Source: Methanocaldococcus sp. FS406-22
Lineage (GTDB): Archaea; AGJL01; Methanococci; Methanococcales; Methanocaldococcaceae
Reading direction: 5' to 3'
Assembly (NCBI RefSeq): GCF_000025525.1
Contig: NC_013887.1
Span: 46,729-110,728 of the forward strand
DNA: 64,000 nt
A program made the translations under genes and the position numbers. This document shows, in pieces, positions 45,385 through 57,964 of the stretch. The notes beneath the pieces were generated by a model. It saw nothing but the letters and a program-made list of their open reading frames with translations, ran no database searches and was not told where the DNA came from. Every line of letters begins with the position of its first letter. Positions within the stretch are counted from its first letter, which is position 1.

Positions 45385-45939
45385 ATGGATGGAACAATCA
45401 TCTTTTTAATTCTTTTTATAGTTGGAGTAGGGATTGGAGTAGGATTATATTATTATAAGGAGAAAGAAAAAAAGAAAACATATAGGCTTATTGAAATGGA
45501 AATTATTGAAAATCTCAAAGAATTAAAGCCTTATGTGGCTCCAGATGAGGGTAGAGAATATACAAAGGAATTTGATTTGGTTGAGATAGCTCTTTCTTAT
45601 GATATAGAGGATATTATTGTTGTCAATGATGAAGGTTTGGTTATTGCCTCTACATTAAAGGATGCAGATGAGATTGGAGCCAGTGCGTCGGGTATATTTG
45701 AGTATATCAAAAAATTCTATAGTAACATAAAAAAAGTTGTTATATTTAAGGATGACAGCTATATGTACATATTCCCTTTAAAACTCTATGATGAGAATCT
45801 ATATGTTATTATAGAATCAAAGATAGCTCTTGAGGTTGTGGAGGAGAAGGAAATATTGAGAAAAATCTGTGAAGTTCTTAAAAAGTACTTTGTAGAGGTT
45901 GAAGAAATAGAAAATGAAACACCATTGTTAAATATTTAA
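45385..45939 (+). CDS. Membrane-anchored roadblock/LC7-like protein
   Basis: 184 residues. One N-terminal membrane segment (IIFLILFIVGVGIGVGLYYY, residues 4-23), then a cytoplasmic roadblock-like fold with EIALSYDIEDIIVVNDEGLVIASTLKDADEIGASASGIFEYI near 70 and IESKIALEVVEEKEILRKICEVLKKYFVE near 140. Roadblock proteins regulate GTPases or motors. It follows the DUF2226-like gene by 20 bp. The pairing with that gene suggests a membrane-attached regulator. Confidence 0.7.
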   Translation: MDGTIIFLILFIVGVGIGVGLYYYKEKEKKKTYRLIEMEIIENLKELKPYVAPDEGREYTKEFDLVEIALSYDIEDIIVVNDEGLVIASTLKDADEIGASASGIFEYIKKFYSNIKKVVIFKDDSYMYIFPLKLYDENLYVIIESKIALEVVEEKEILRKICEVLKKYFVEVEEIENETPLLNI

Positions 45940-45953
45940 ATATAACTATTTTA

Positions 45954-47219
45954 TTAAATTGGCAGTATTGTCCCTCTAACAGGGACAAATGTCGGTATCT
46001 TCAACGTCTTCCAAATAGTCATAGCAAATGATAGCGATTGATATCTTTCTCCATGCATAACTATAGCTTTTTCTGGTTTAGGAATCTTTTTTATGTATCT
46101 AACCAATGAATTATAATCCCCATGGGCAGAAAATTCTATTTTGACAACTTTTCCTCTTATTGGAATTTTATTTTTAAATGGTTGAATTTCTTTAGCTCCC
46201 TCTTCTAACTCTCTTCCCAGTGTTCCCTCTGCCTGATAACCAGTTAATATCAACTTATTTTTTGGGTCTTTTAATAATTTCAAATATTTTAATACTGGCC
46301 CTCCTTGAACCATTCCAGAAGTTGAAACAATAATACATGGTTCTTTATTAAACACCAAATTTTCATCTGCTTTCTTTATCTCACCAAATGGATTAATTCT
46401 ATTTTCAACCATATTTTTTATTTTAGGATTTAGCCAATTTATATAGCTCATATAAACAGCAGTTGCATGAATTAAAGAACCATCAGTGTATATTGGCACT
46501 TCCTTTAATCCTCCACTCCTCATATAGTTGTTTATAATCAGCAATATTTCTTGGGCTCTACCAATTGCAAAAACTGGGATTATTACTTTCCCTCCATTTT
46601 CTATAGTTTCTGCTATCTCCTCAATTAACTGCTTCTCCAAAGTCTTCCTTGCTGGTTTTATATCCAATGGAGAGCCATAAGTAGATTCTATAATTAAGAC
46701 ATCAATCTCATCAATATCTGTATCTGCCGGAAGTAATGTCCTTGAGACTCCCTCATTTATATCTCCAGTGTAAAGAATTTTTTTTCCATCTGCTTCCAAA
46801 TATATAGAGGCACTTCCCAATATATGCCCAGCATTGTAAAATTTAAATTTAATATTTTCAGTTATCTGCCTCTCCTCATAATAGTTTAAGCATTCAATAT
46901 TTTCCATTGCATATTGAATGTCTTCTTCTTTATAGGCTTTTGTTAAATTTAGAGTATCTCTCCATGTTATAAACATTAAATCAGCTGTTGGATGTGTACA
47001 ATAAATCTTTTTGAATTTATAAAATGGAATTGCTCCACAATGGTCTAAATGTGCATGGGAAACAATAACTGCATCTATTACTTTATCATCTACCTTAGGT
47101 ATCTCTCCAGTATCTGGGGACATTCCACAATCCAATAAAACTCTCCCTTTTTGTGTTTCTACCTCAACACAACTCATCCCAATTTGCTGACAACCACCAT
47201 GGAATTTTAATAAAACCAT
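45954..47219 (-). CDS. Metallo-beta-lactamase/beta-CASP nuclease (CPSF/RNase J type)
   Basis: 421 residues from the ATG at 47219 (47228 is possible). MBL motifs: LLDCGMSPDTG near 32, the zinc motif VSHAHLDHCGAIP near 56, DCAG-like YNAGHILGSAS near 133, ILYTGDINEG near 155. The beta-CASP motifs follow, with IPVFAIGRAQEILL near 215, IVSTSGMVQGGPVLKYL near 300 and FSAHGDYNSLVRYIKKI near 357. No KH domains, unlike aCPSF1. Acts on RNA as endo- or exonuclease. Convergent to the roadblock gene. Confidence 0.9.
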   Translation of the reverse strand: MVLLKFHGGCQQIGMSCVEVETQKGRVLLDCGMSPDTGEIPKVDDKVIDAVIVSHAHLDHCGAIPFYKFKKIYCTHPTADLMFITWRDTLNLTKAYKEEDIQYAMENIECLNYYEERQITENIKFKFYNAGHILGSASIYLEADGKKILYTGDINEGVSRTLLPADTDIDEIDVLIIESTYGSPLDIKPARKTLEKQLIEEIAETIENGGKVIIPVFAIGRAQEILLIINNYMRSGGLKEVPIYTDGSLIHATAVYMSYINWLNPKIKNMVENRINPFGEIKKADENLVFNKEPCIIVSTSGMVQGGPVLKYLKLLKDPKNKLILTGYQAEGTLGRELEEGAKEIQPFKNKIPIRGKVVKIEFSAHGDYNSLVRYIKKIPKPEKAIVMHGERYQSLSFAMTIWKTLKIPTFVPVRGTILPI

Positions 47220-47516
47220 AACTACCATCCCAAAAATTTATATATCTTTTATTTGGATAAATCCTATTACCCTAAGGCAAAAGAATAGAAACCAAAATAA
47301 GTGGGTCTAAAGAAAAAACTATTTGATTGAATGACAAAAAATCAAAACTTATTCAACTCTAATGGGACTATATCGCGGTGTAATATATAAACATAAAGGA
47401 TAAAATAATAAATTATGGCTTATGCTAATAGGAGTAGAGCCTCTTATAGTCTAAGATACATCATCTATTTTATTATTTTTAAATCTTACTATATATAAAA
47501 GGCATTGGTGAATATA

Positions 47517-48023
47517 ATGGAACATAGACATGTCATTTCCGCATTAGTTTTAAATAAACCAGGAGTATTGCAGAGAATTTCCGGATTATTTACAAGGAGA
47601 GGATTTAATATTTCGAGTATAACAGTTGGGATAACAGAGAATTCACAAATTTCAAGGGTTACGATAGTTGTTAATGGAGATGATAAGATATTAGAGCAAG
47701 TTATCAAACAACTCAACAAATTAATAGATGTTATAAAAGTTAGTGAGTTGGATGAGAAAAAGTCTGTTCAAAGAGAACTCTGCCTAATAAAGATATACGC
47801 ACCAACAGAGAGTGCGAAATCTCAAGTTATCCAATATACAAGCATATTTAGAGGAAATGTTGTTGATTTGAGTCCCGAATCATTGATTGTTGAAATAACA
47901 GGTAGTGAAGATAAAATAAATGCTTTTATTGATTTAGTTAAACCACTGGGGATTAAAGAAATGGCGAGGACTGGGATAACTGCATTAGCAAGGGGGCCAA
48001 AAATCTTAAAACCAAAAAGCTAA
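47517..48023 (+). CDS. ilvN: Acetolactate synthase small (regulatory) subunit
   Basis: 168 residues from the ATG at 47517 after GGTGA; ACT domain with [30 protein letters not shown] near 12. C-terminal half has the second regulatory domain. Binds valine and raises the activity of the large subunit in branched-chain amino acid synthesis. Promoter likely includes TATATATAAAA at 47490-47500. Followed by gatB after 19 bp. Confidence 0.93.
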   Translation: MEHRHVISALVLNKPGVLQRISGLFTRRGFNISSITVGITENSQISRVTIVVNGDDKILEQVIKQLNKLIDVIKVSELDEKKSVQRELCLIKIYAPTESAKSQVIQYTSIFRGNVVDLSPESLIVEITGSEDKINAFIDLVKPLGIKEMARTGITALARGPKILKPKS

Positions 48024-48042
48024 ATGTTTAAGGTGAGAAAAC

Positions 48043-49452
48043 ATGAACGATGATGTTAAAATGAAGTGTGGTTTAGAAATACACGTCCAAATTGATACAA
48101 AATCAAAATTATTTTGTAATTGCTCAACAAACTATTTAGATGCTGAACCAAACACAAATGTCTGTCCTGTTTGCTTAGGTTTGCCTGGAGCTAAGCCTCT
48201 TCCTCCAAACAAAAAGGCGATAGAAGTTGCTATAATGGTAGCAAAGATGCTTGGATGTAAGATAGTTGTTGATAAAGATATTTACTTCCAAAGAAAGCAT
48301 TATGATTATCCAGATTTGCCAAGTGGTTATCAGAGAACCTCAACTCCTATAGGTGTAGATGGAGAGTTTATGGGTATTGGAATACATGAAGTTCATTTAG
48401 AAGAAGACCCTGGACAGTACAATCCAAGCTTGGGAATTGTTGATTATAACAGAAGCGGAACTCCATTAATTGAAATTGTTACAAAGCCAGATATAAAAAG
48501 TCCAGAAGAAGCAAGGGAATTTTTAAAGCAACTAATGACCTTGTTTAGATACCTCGGGTGTTTAAGAGGAGAAGGAACGATGAGAGCTGATGTAAATATT
48601 TCCATAGAGTACATGGGTGTTCAGGGGAATAGGGTTGAGGTTAAAAACATAAACTCAATTAAAGGGGTTTATAAGGTTTTAAAGTATGAAGTAATTAGAC
48701 AGAAGAATATTATTAAAAGAGGAGGGGAGGTTAAGAGGGAAACAAGAGCATTCTTAGAGAGCCAGATGATAACAAAAGCTATGAGAAGTAAAGAAACAGC
48801 AGAAGATTACAGATATATTCCAGATCCTGACATTCAGCCAATTGTCATCTCTGAAGAGTGGGTTAAAGAGATTGTGGAAAAGATGCCAGAAACACCATTA
48901 GCTAAGAAGAAGAGATTTGTTGAAGAGTATGGTATAGATGAAGAGGATGCTAAAGTTTTAGTTTCTGATTTAGACATGGCTGAGATGTTTGAGGAGGTTG
49001 TTAAATCTTTAGGAGTTAATAAGGAGAATGTTGATTTAGCTGTAACTTGGATTAGAAACGAGTTGAGAAGGTCTTTACAGTATCACAAAGTAGATTTGTA
49101 TGAGAGTGGAGTTAAGGCAGAGCATATAGTTGAGCTTATAAAACTGATTAAAGAGGGAGTTATATCCCAAAAGATAGCTAAAGAGATTGTTGATTTGTTG
49201 GTTATAAATAGAGGAAAGAAAATGCCAAAAGAAATAGTTGAGGAACTTGGATTAACAGTAATTAAAGATGAAGATGCATTAATTAAAGCAGTTGAGGAGG
49301 CTATTAAAAACAATCCAAAGGCAGTTGAAGACTACTTAAATGGTAAGAAAGAGGCGTTGAATTTCTTAATGGGGCAGGTAATGAGATTAACAAGGGGAAG
49401 AGCAGAGCCGAAGAGAGTTATTGAGCTATTGAAAGAGAAGTTGGATAAATAA
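48043..49452 (+). CDS. gatB: Glutamyl/aspartyl-tRNA(Gln/Asn) amidotransferase subunit B
   Basis: 469 residues. Works with GatA and GatC to make Asn-tRNA from misacylated Asp-tRNA in archaea lacking AsnRS. N-terminal MKCGLEIHVQIDTKSKLFCNCSTNY with zinc Cys set, EIVTKPDIKSPEEAREF near 145, and C-terminal YqeY/GatB tail. ATG at 48043 after GGTGAGA. Confidence 0.95.
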   Translation: MNDDVKMKCGLEIHVQIDTKSKLFCNCSTNYLDAEPNTNVCPVCLGLPGAKPLPPNKKAIEVAIMVAKMLGCKIVVDKDIYFQRKHYDYPDLPSGYQRTSTPIGVDGEFMGIGIHEVHLEEDPGQYNPSLGIVDYNRSGTPLIEIVTKPDIKSPEEAREFLKQLMTLFRYLGCLRGEGTMRADVNISIEYMGVQGNRVEVKNINSIKGVYKVLKYEVIRQKNIIKRGGEVKRETRAFLESQMITKAMRSKETAEDYRYIPDPDIQPIVISEEWVKEIVEKMPETPLAKKKRFVEEYGIDEEDAKVLVSDLDMAEMFEEVVKSLGVNKENVDLAVTWIRNELRRSLQYHKVDLYESGVKAEHIVELIKLIKEGVISQKIAKEIVDLLVINRGKKMPKEIVEELGLTVIKDEDALIKAVEEAIKNNPKAVEDYLNGKKEALNFLMGQVMRLTRGRAEPKRVIELLKEKLDK

Positions 49453-49517
49453 CCAACTAACTTAAATTTTTTATTTCTTTTTTGGCAGACTTTTATAATT
49501 ATTTTTTAGGTGAGAAA

Positions 49518-51137
49518 ATGGCAGACCTTGATAGAAAGTTGATTGAAATCTTAGATATTTTATCCAAGTCAAAAGAGCCAGTAGGTGCTAAGATTATAGC
49601 TAAAGAGCTTAATAAGAGAGGTTATAAAATTGGGGAGAGGGCTGTGAGGTATCATTTAAAGTTGTTGGATGGGATGAAACTAACAAAAAAAGTTGGATAT
49701 GCTGGGAGGGTTATAACTGAGAGGGGTTTGGAGGAGTTAGAGAAAGCCAACATATCCTATAGGTTAGGAAGTATTTATTCAAATATATTGGAAAAAACAA
49801 TATCTGCCAACTACAGGTTTGGATATGTAGTTATTAATAGATGCCAGGTTTATGCTGACTTTAACGATGTGCTAAAAATAATAAAAAGTGTTTATGAATC
49901 AGGTTTAGCCGTTGGGGATAGGGTTGGGATTATAGATAGAGAAAAATTTGTAGAAATAAACACCCTCTGTTCATTAAACTTTGACAACATACTCTTGCAA
50001 AATGGTATTTTTCCACTTCATATATGTGCTGGAGTTGTTAAATATGAGGATGGAAAGCCAGTAGAATTTAAAGAAATTATAAATTACAAATCCACATCCA
50101 TAGACCCATTGAGAGCATTTATTGAGAAAAAAGAAACAGATGTTATTGGTATTATAGAGAATGGGGAGGGCTATTTACCAGCAAACTTCAGATACTTTGG
50201 GATTGAGTTTTTGGAGAGGTTTGAGAGTATATTGGAAAAAGATGAATTAAAATGTATTATTAGTTATGGGACAGAAAATGTCCTTGGATTGGATGTTGGA
50301 GATGATAAAGTAGGAGTTGCTTTAATTGGAGGCTTGACACCAATAGCTCCGTTTGTTGAAAACAACTACTGTGTAGAGATATGCCCAATGTCATCAATTG
50401 TTAGATTAGAATCTCTCCATAAGGTTAAGAAGAATCCAAGAGATATTGTGACGAAGAAGGCAAATATAAGGATAAAAACTGCCTTATCAAAAATGTTCAA
50501 TGCAATGGCAAAGGTAACTTATGATATAGATGAAGCTGATGGAAACGTTGTTGTAAATACTGCCTTTATTGAGAAGAAATATACTGATGAAGCATTGGAC
50601 TTATTAAAAGAGGCATATAAAAAAGGTTTAGGAATATCTGACAGATTTGGAATTGTTGAGGAAGAAGATAAAATAAAGATTCAAACAGTCTGTGCTGTAA
50701 CCTTAGATGGAATATTTTTAAGAAATTCAGTTCCAGTAATTCCAAGATATGGAGGAATTTTGGAGATAACTGAAGATAAGGAGAGATTTATTGATATAAT
50801 TGGCTATAATGGCTCGTCATTAGACCCTCACGAAGTGTTTTTCAACTTTGTTGATTGTGAAAAAACATTTTTGGCAGGATTTAGAGAAGTACATAGAGTT
50901 GCAAGAGAAAAATTAGAGGAGGTCTTAAAGAAGTTGAATTGGAATGGTATTAAAGCTATAGGAGAGCCAAACAATGAACTTTATGGTATTGGTGTGAATA
51001 AAGACATGTGTGGGGTTGTAACAATAGGAGGAATAAATCCCTTAGTGTTATTAAAAGAGAATGAGATACCAATTGAGTTAAAGGCAATGCATGAAGTCGT
51101 GAGATTTTCAGATTTAAATAGCTATAAAGAGATTTAA
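49518..51137 (+). CDS. nrpR: NrpR, global nitrogen regulator
   Basis: 539 residues from the ATG at 49518 after GGTGAGAA. An N-terminal winged-helix domain (residues 5-65: LDRKLIEILDILSKSKEPVGAKIIAKELNKRGYKIGERAVRYHLKLLDG) is followed by two tandem NrpR domains (about 75-300 and 310-535). NrpR represses nif and glnA in methanogens, with 2-oxoglutarate releasing it. The last 13 codons (VRFSDLNSYKEI and stop) are repeated at 51193-51231. Confidence 0.93.
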   Translation: MADLDRKLIEILDILSKSKEPVGAKIIAKELNKRGYKIGERAVRYHLKLLDGMKLTKKVGYAGRVITERGLEELEKANISYRLGSIYSNILEKTISANYRFGYVVINRCQVYADFNDVLKIIKSVYESGLAVGDRVGIIDREKFVEINTLCSLNFDNILLQNGIFPLHICAGVVKYEDGKPVEFKEIINYKSTSIDPLRAFIEKKETDVIGIIENGEGYLPANFRYFGIEFLERFESILEKDELKCIISYGTENVLGLDVGDDKVGVALIGGLTPIAPFVENNYCVEICPMSSIVRLESLHKVKKNPRDIVTKKANIRIKTALSKMFNAMAKVTYDIDEADGNVVVNTAFIEKKYTDEALDLLKEAYKKGLGISDRFGIVEEEDKIKIQTVCAVTLDGIFLRNSVPVIPRYGGILEITEDKERFIDIIGYNGSSLDPHEVFFNFVDCEKTFLAGFREVHRVAREKLEEVLKKLNWNGIKAIGEPNNELYGIGVNKDMCGVVTIGGINPLVLLKENEIPIELKAMHEVVRFSDLNSYKEI

Positions 51138-51192
51138 ACTTAACCAAAAAAGATTTGGGGTATACCAATAGGGGGTGAAACCTCTATGGATT

Positions 51193-51231
51193 GTGAGATT
51201 TACGGATTTAAGAAGCTATAAAGAGATTTAA
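51193..51231 (+). pseudogene. Duplicated 3' end of nrpR
   Basis: The frame VRFTDLRSYKEI then stop at 51193-51231 repeats VRFSDLNSYKEI of nrpR (51099-51137). 35 of 39 bases match. The copies are separated by 55 bases that contain a small hairpin (ATAGGGG / CCTCTAT around 51170-51186). Upstream of the second copy homology stops abruptly. It looks like the end of a gene left behind after integration or recombination. Confidence 0.7.
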
Positions 51232-51258
51232 ATCATTAATATGGCTCTTATTTAAATT

Positions 51259-52383
51259 TTATTTTTTGAAAGCCAATTTTATTGATTCAATAATGGCATT
51301 GATTATATAGCTGTCATCTATTCTCTCAGCATCCTTTGATGTTAAGTCAATTCTTAAACTTTTACTCGCTCCAGGCATACCAGCTACGGTTATAGTTATG
51401 ATACCAAACTTTTCTAATAAGTTAAACCCAATCTCAATGAGTTTTTTGATATTTGTGGCATCATCTTTATGAACTCTCTTTATCACAAACCCTGTTGGTG
51501 TTCTTTCATAAACAATATTTATATTGTCATCTATTGTCTTAAGCTCTGCATTCAATTTTTCAACCTTAGATAAATCAAAGTTTTTAGCTCTTTCAAATGC
51601 CTTTTTAACTCTCTCCAAACTAAAGTTTTTTAAAGCTCTATACATTCCAGCTAATAAAGGAGGTTGAGCTTCTAAACCAAACTTAGTTCCTTCAATATAT
51701 ATTTTATCAACAAGTTCTTTTTTTCCAGCCAATAAACCCCCTCTCGGACCTTCCATAAGTTTATCTGTGCTTGTAGCTACTAAATCGGCCCCTAACTTTA
51801 ATGCTGGAGGTTGATTAAATAATAATCTAACTCTTGCTCCAGAGGCATCATCAACAAAAACAATAGCCTCTTTATTCTTAGCCGTATCAATAACTTTTTT
51901 AAAGTTTTCAAGTTCAACAACTTTTAAATCCATTGTAGAACCAGTGATAATAACTAAGGTATCCTTATCTATTTTATTTAAAATTTCATCTACATTATCA
52001 GATTCAAAATACTCAGCATTAACAATTTTACAACTTCTTTCTATTGACGGATGTCCCGGAAGTTCTGGCAAATAGTGTATAACTTTTTTTGGTTTTAATG
52101 CCAATATAGTGGCTAAAATTGCAGATGATGTTCTGTTAAAACCAACGCATTTATCTTTTTCATTTCCACCTAAATGTTTAAGTCCATATTCATTAACTTT
52201 TTCTGCAAAGTAAGATGACCCAATGTATGTATTTAGTAAAGCTTTATCTTTTTCATCTATTAAAAACCCCCCAGACAATCCACTTAAATCGTATAATGCA
52301 TCCCTACCCTTCTTATTTAATATTTCTAAGATGATTTTTCTTGCTTTTTCTAATCTTAAAAATTCTTCATAGTCAGAGAGCAT
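51259..52383 (-). CDS. SelA-like PLP-dependent protein, activity uncertain
   Basis: 374 residues from the ATG at 52383, with GGTGAT before it. PLP fold type I with the lysine motif [19 protein letters not shown] near 210. It resembles bacterial selenocysteine synthase SelA. As I recall, the M. jannaschii homologue did not show SelA activity in vitro; archaea make Sec-tRNA through PSTK and SepSecS. So it is probably a relative with another substrate. Followed downstream on the plus strand by the rRNA operon region; convergent to nrpR. Confidence 0.8.
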   Translation of the reverse strand: MLSDYEEFLRLEKARKIILEILNKKGRDALYDLSGLSGGFLIDEKDKALLNTYIGSSYFAEKVNEYGLKHLGGNEKDKCVGFNRTSSAILATILALKPKKVIHYLPELPGHPSIERSCKIVNAEYFESDNVDEILNKIDKDTLVIITGSTMDLKVVELENFKKVIDTAKNKEAIVFVDDASGARVRLLFNQPPALKLGADLVATSTDKLMEGPRGGLLAGKKELVDKIYIEGTKFGLEAQPPLLAGMYRALKNFSLERVKKAFERAKNFDLSKVEKLNAELKTIDDNINIVYERTPTGFVIKRVHKDDATNIKKLIEIGFNLLEKFGIITITVAGMPGASKSLRIDLTSKDAERIDDSYIINAIIESIKLAFKK

Positions 52384-52448
52384 TAAATCACCTAAACACA
52401 ATGTTTATAAAGGTTTAATAAATTCAATAAAAGAAAAATAATAATGTT

Positions 52449-52730
52449 TTATCCAGCCCCACAGGCATCTCCTAAATCAATATCTATTAATTTTCCTTCT
52501 TCTAATTCTTCTTTTTCTAATTTCTTGACAACTTCACTAATGTCTTCTTTTCTTTCTTTTATCTTTGACTTATCGATAACTCTTAACAAATGAGGTCTAT
52601 ACATTAAATTGTTATCTAACACAATCCAAACATCTCCATTTTCATCTTTTTTTATATCTACAACCCTTCCTTTTGTCCCAGTATTTATATAGACTACATA
52701 ATCTCCGACCTTGATATTAACTTCATCCAT
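52449..52730 (-). CDS. DUF2098-like protein
   Basis: 93 residues from the ATG at 52730. The N-terminus VNIKVGDYVVYINTGTKGRVVDIKKDENGDVWIVLDNNLMYRPHLLRVID forms an SH3-like barrel with KGRVVDI, and the tail is acidic and ends with GDACGAG. DUF2098 proteins are methanogen-specific with unknown role. It lies 66 bp upstream of the SelA-like gene on the same strand, so they may be cotranscribed. Confidence 0.75.
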   Translation of the reverse strand: MDEVNIKVGDYVVYINTGTKGRVVDIKKDENGDVWIVLDNNLMYRPHLLRVIDKSKIKERKEDISEVVKKLEKEELEEGKLIDIDLGDACGAG

Positions 52731-52857
52731 GTGTCCCACACTCTAGATATTTTACAGTTAATGTTTCTTATAGCCTGTATTAATAGTTTATTCAAATATT
52801 GTTCTAATCCTAAAAACGTTGCATATAACAACTTCCTGCTATAGGGTGCACTTGAAA

Positions 52858-52949
52858 TAGGGCTTACGCAGGGTAAGTGTTCTGTTGAATAATGGTGCCT
52901 TGAAGGCACCAAACTTTCAAAATTCAAATAGAATATTGCGTAAGCCCTA
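52858..52949. mobile_element. Hairpin MITE, copy 3, upstream of the rRNA operon
   Basis: 92-bp element, ends TAGGGCTTACGCA / TGCGTAAGCCCTA, extended by AA/TT to a 15-bp inverted repeat, and internal stem GGTGCC-TTGAA-GGCACC. It shares the architecture of copies 1 and 2 but both stems have different, compensated bases. It ends 37 bases before the 16S processing stem. Confidence 0.8.
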
Positions 52950-52986
52950 TTTAAGGATGCGTCCCCAATCCGGAGGGGTTGGGGCT

Positions 52987-53029
52987 GAGGCAAGCCCACG
53001 ACTGGTGGTGAAACCCCACAGCAACCAGC
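52987..53029 (+). other. 16S rRNA precursor processing stem, 5' arm
   Basis: GAGGCAAGCCCACGACTGGT (52987-53006) pairs with 54586-54605, and CCCCACAGCAACCAGC (53014-53029) pairs with 54564-54579. Between the two helices lie GGTG/CACC and small A-rich bulges, the bulge-helix-bulge motif cut by the archaeal tRNA splicing endonuclease to release pre-16S RNA. Confidence 0.85.
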
Positions 53030-53072
53030 CGCAAGAAAGGTTTATCCTTTCTTGCGACCGTACCTCCCACTT

Positions 53073-54552
<1,480 letters not shown>

Positions 54553-54563
54553 GAGAAAAAAGC

Positions 54564-54605
54564 GCTGGTTGCTGTGGGGCACCAAACCAGTCGTGGGCTT
54601 GCCTC
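54564..54605 (+). other. 16S rRNA precursor processing stem, 3' arm
   Basis: Complements 52987-53029; see the 5' arm. Lies in the spacer between 16S and tRNA-Ala. Confidence 0.85.
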
Positions 54606-54616
54606 ATAGGGAAAGT

Positions 54617-54689
54617 GGGCCCGTAGCTCAGCTGGGAGAGCGCCGGCCTTGCAAGCCGGAGGCCGTGGGTTCAAATCCCACCGGGTCCA
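54617..54689 (+). tRNA. tRNA-Ala (TGC)
   Basis: In the 16S-23S spacer, as usual for Euryarchaeota. Acceptor GGGCCCG/CGGGTCC, discriminator A, anticodon loop CTTGCAA with anticodon TGC, T arm GGTTCAAATCC. CCA is not encoded, unlike the Pro and Ser tRNA genes of this window. Confidence 0.97.
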
Positions 54690-54747
54690 CTATACATGCA
54701 GCCTGCAACTCCAAAGAGTTGCAGGTGAAGGGCCTGACTAAACATGA

Positions 54748-54771
54748 GGGCCATGCATAGGCTTCCACATC
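54748..54771 (+). other. 23S rRNA precursor processing stem, 5' arm
   Basis: 24 bases, perfectly complementary to 57811-57834. Together they enclose the 23S gene and, with the flanking unpaired bases, form the second bulge-helix-bulge site of the precursor. Confidence 0.85.
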
Positions 54772-54784
54772 CCGGTGAAATCTG

Positions 54785-57797
<3,013 letters not shown>

Positions 57798-57810
57798 CAG
57801 ACACTAAGCG

Positions 57811-57834
57811 GATGTGGAAGCCTATGCATGGCCC
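57811..57834 (+). other. 23S rRNA precursor processing stem, 3' arm
   Basis: 24-base complement of 54748-54771. No 5S rRNA gene follows in the next 120 bases, so 5S must be elsewhere for this operon. Confidence 0.85.
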
Positions 57835-57964
57835 AAAAGAAAGGTATGGAAATTTTTGGCGATTATAAGGGAATATATTAGTTCCATTGTTTTATTTTAT
57901 TATAATATATTGATAAATTTAAATATACAAATAAAAAAGTAAAAATAAAAAATTTATAAGAGGA

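Larger units (their letters stand above)
52740..53072. other. Upstream region of the rRNA operon
   Basis: This 333-base gap holds a MITE (52858-52949) and the 5' arm of the 16S processing stem (52987-53029). The MITE ends directly before CTATTTAAGGATGCG, where a promoter might lie. I see no gene. The 5' leader of the rRNA precursor must begin in this region. Confidence 0.65.

Noticed and set aside
57835..57960. A 5S rRNA gene after 23S
   Set aside because: The 120 bases are AT-rich and lack the GC-rich 5S body.
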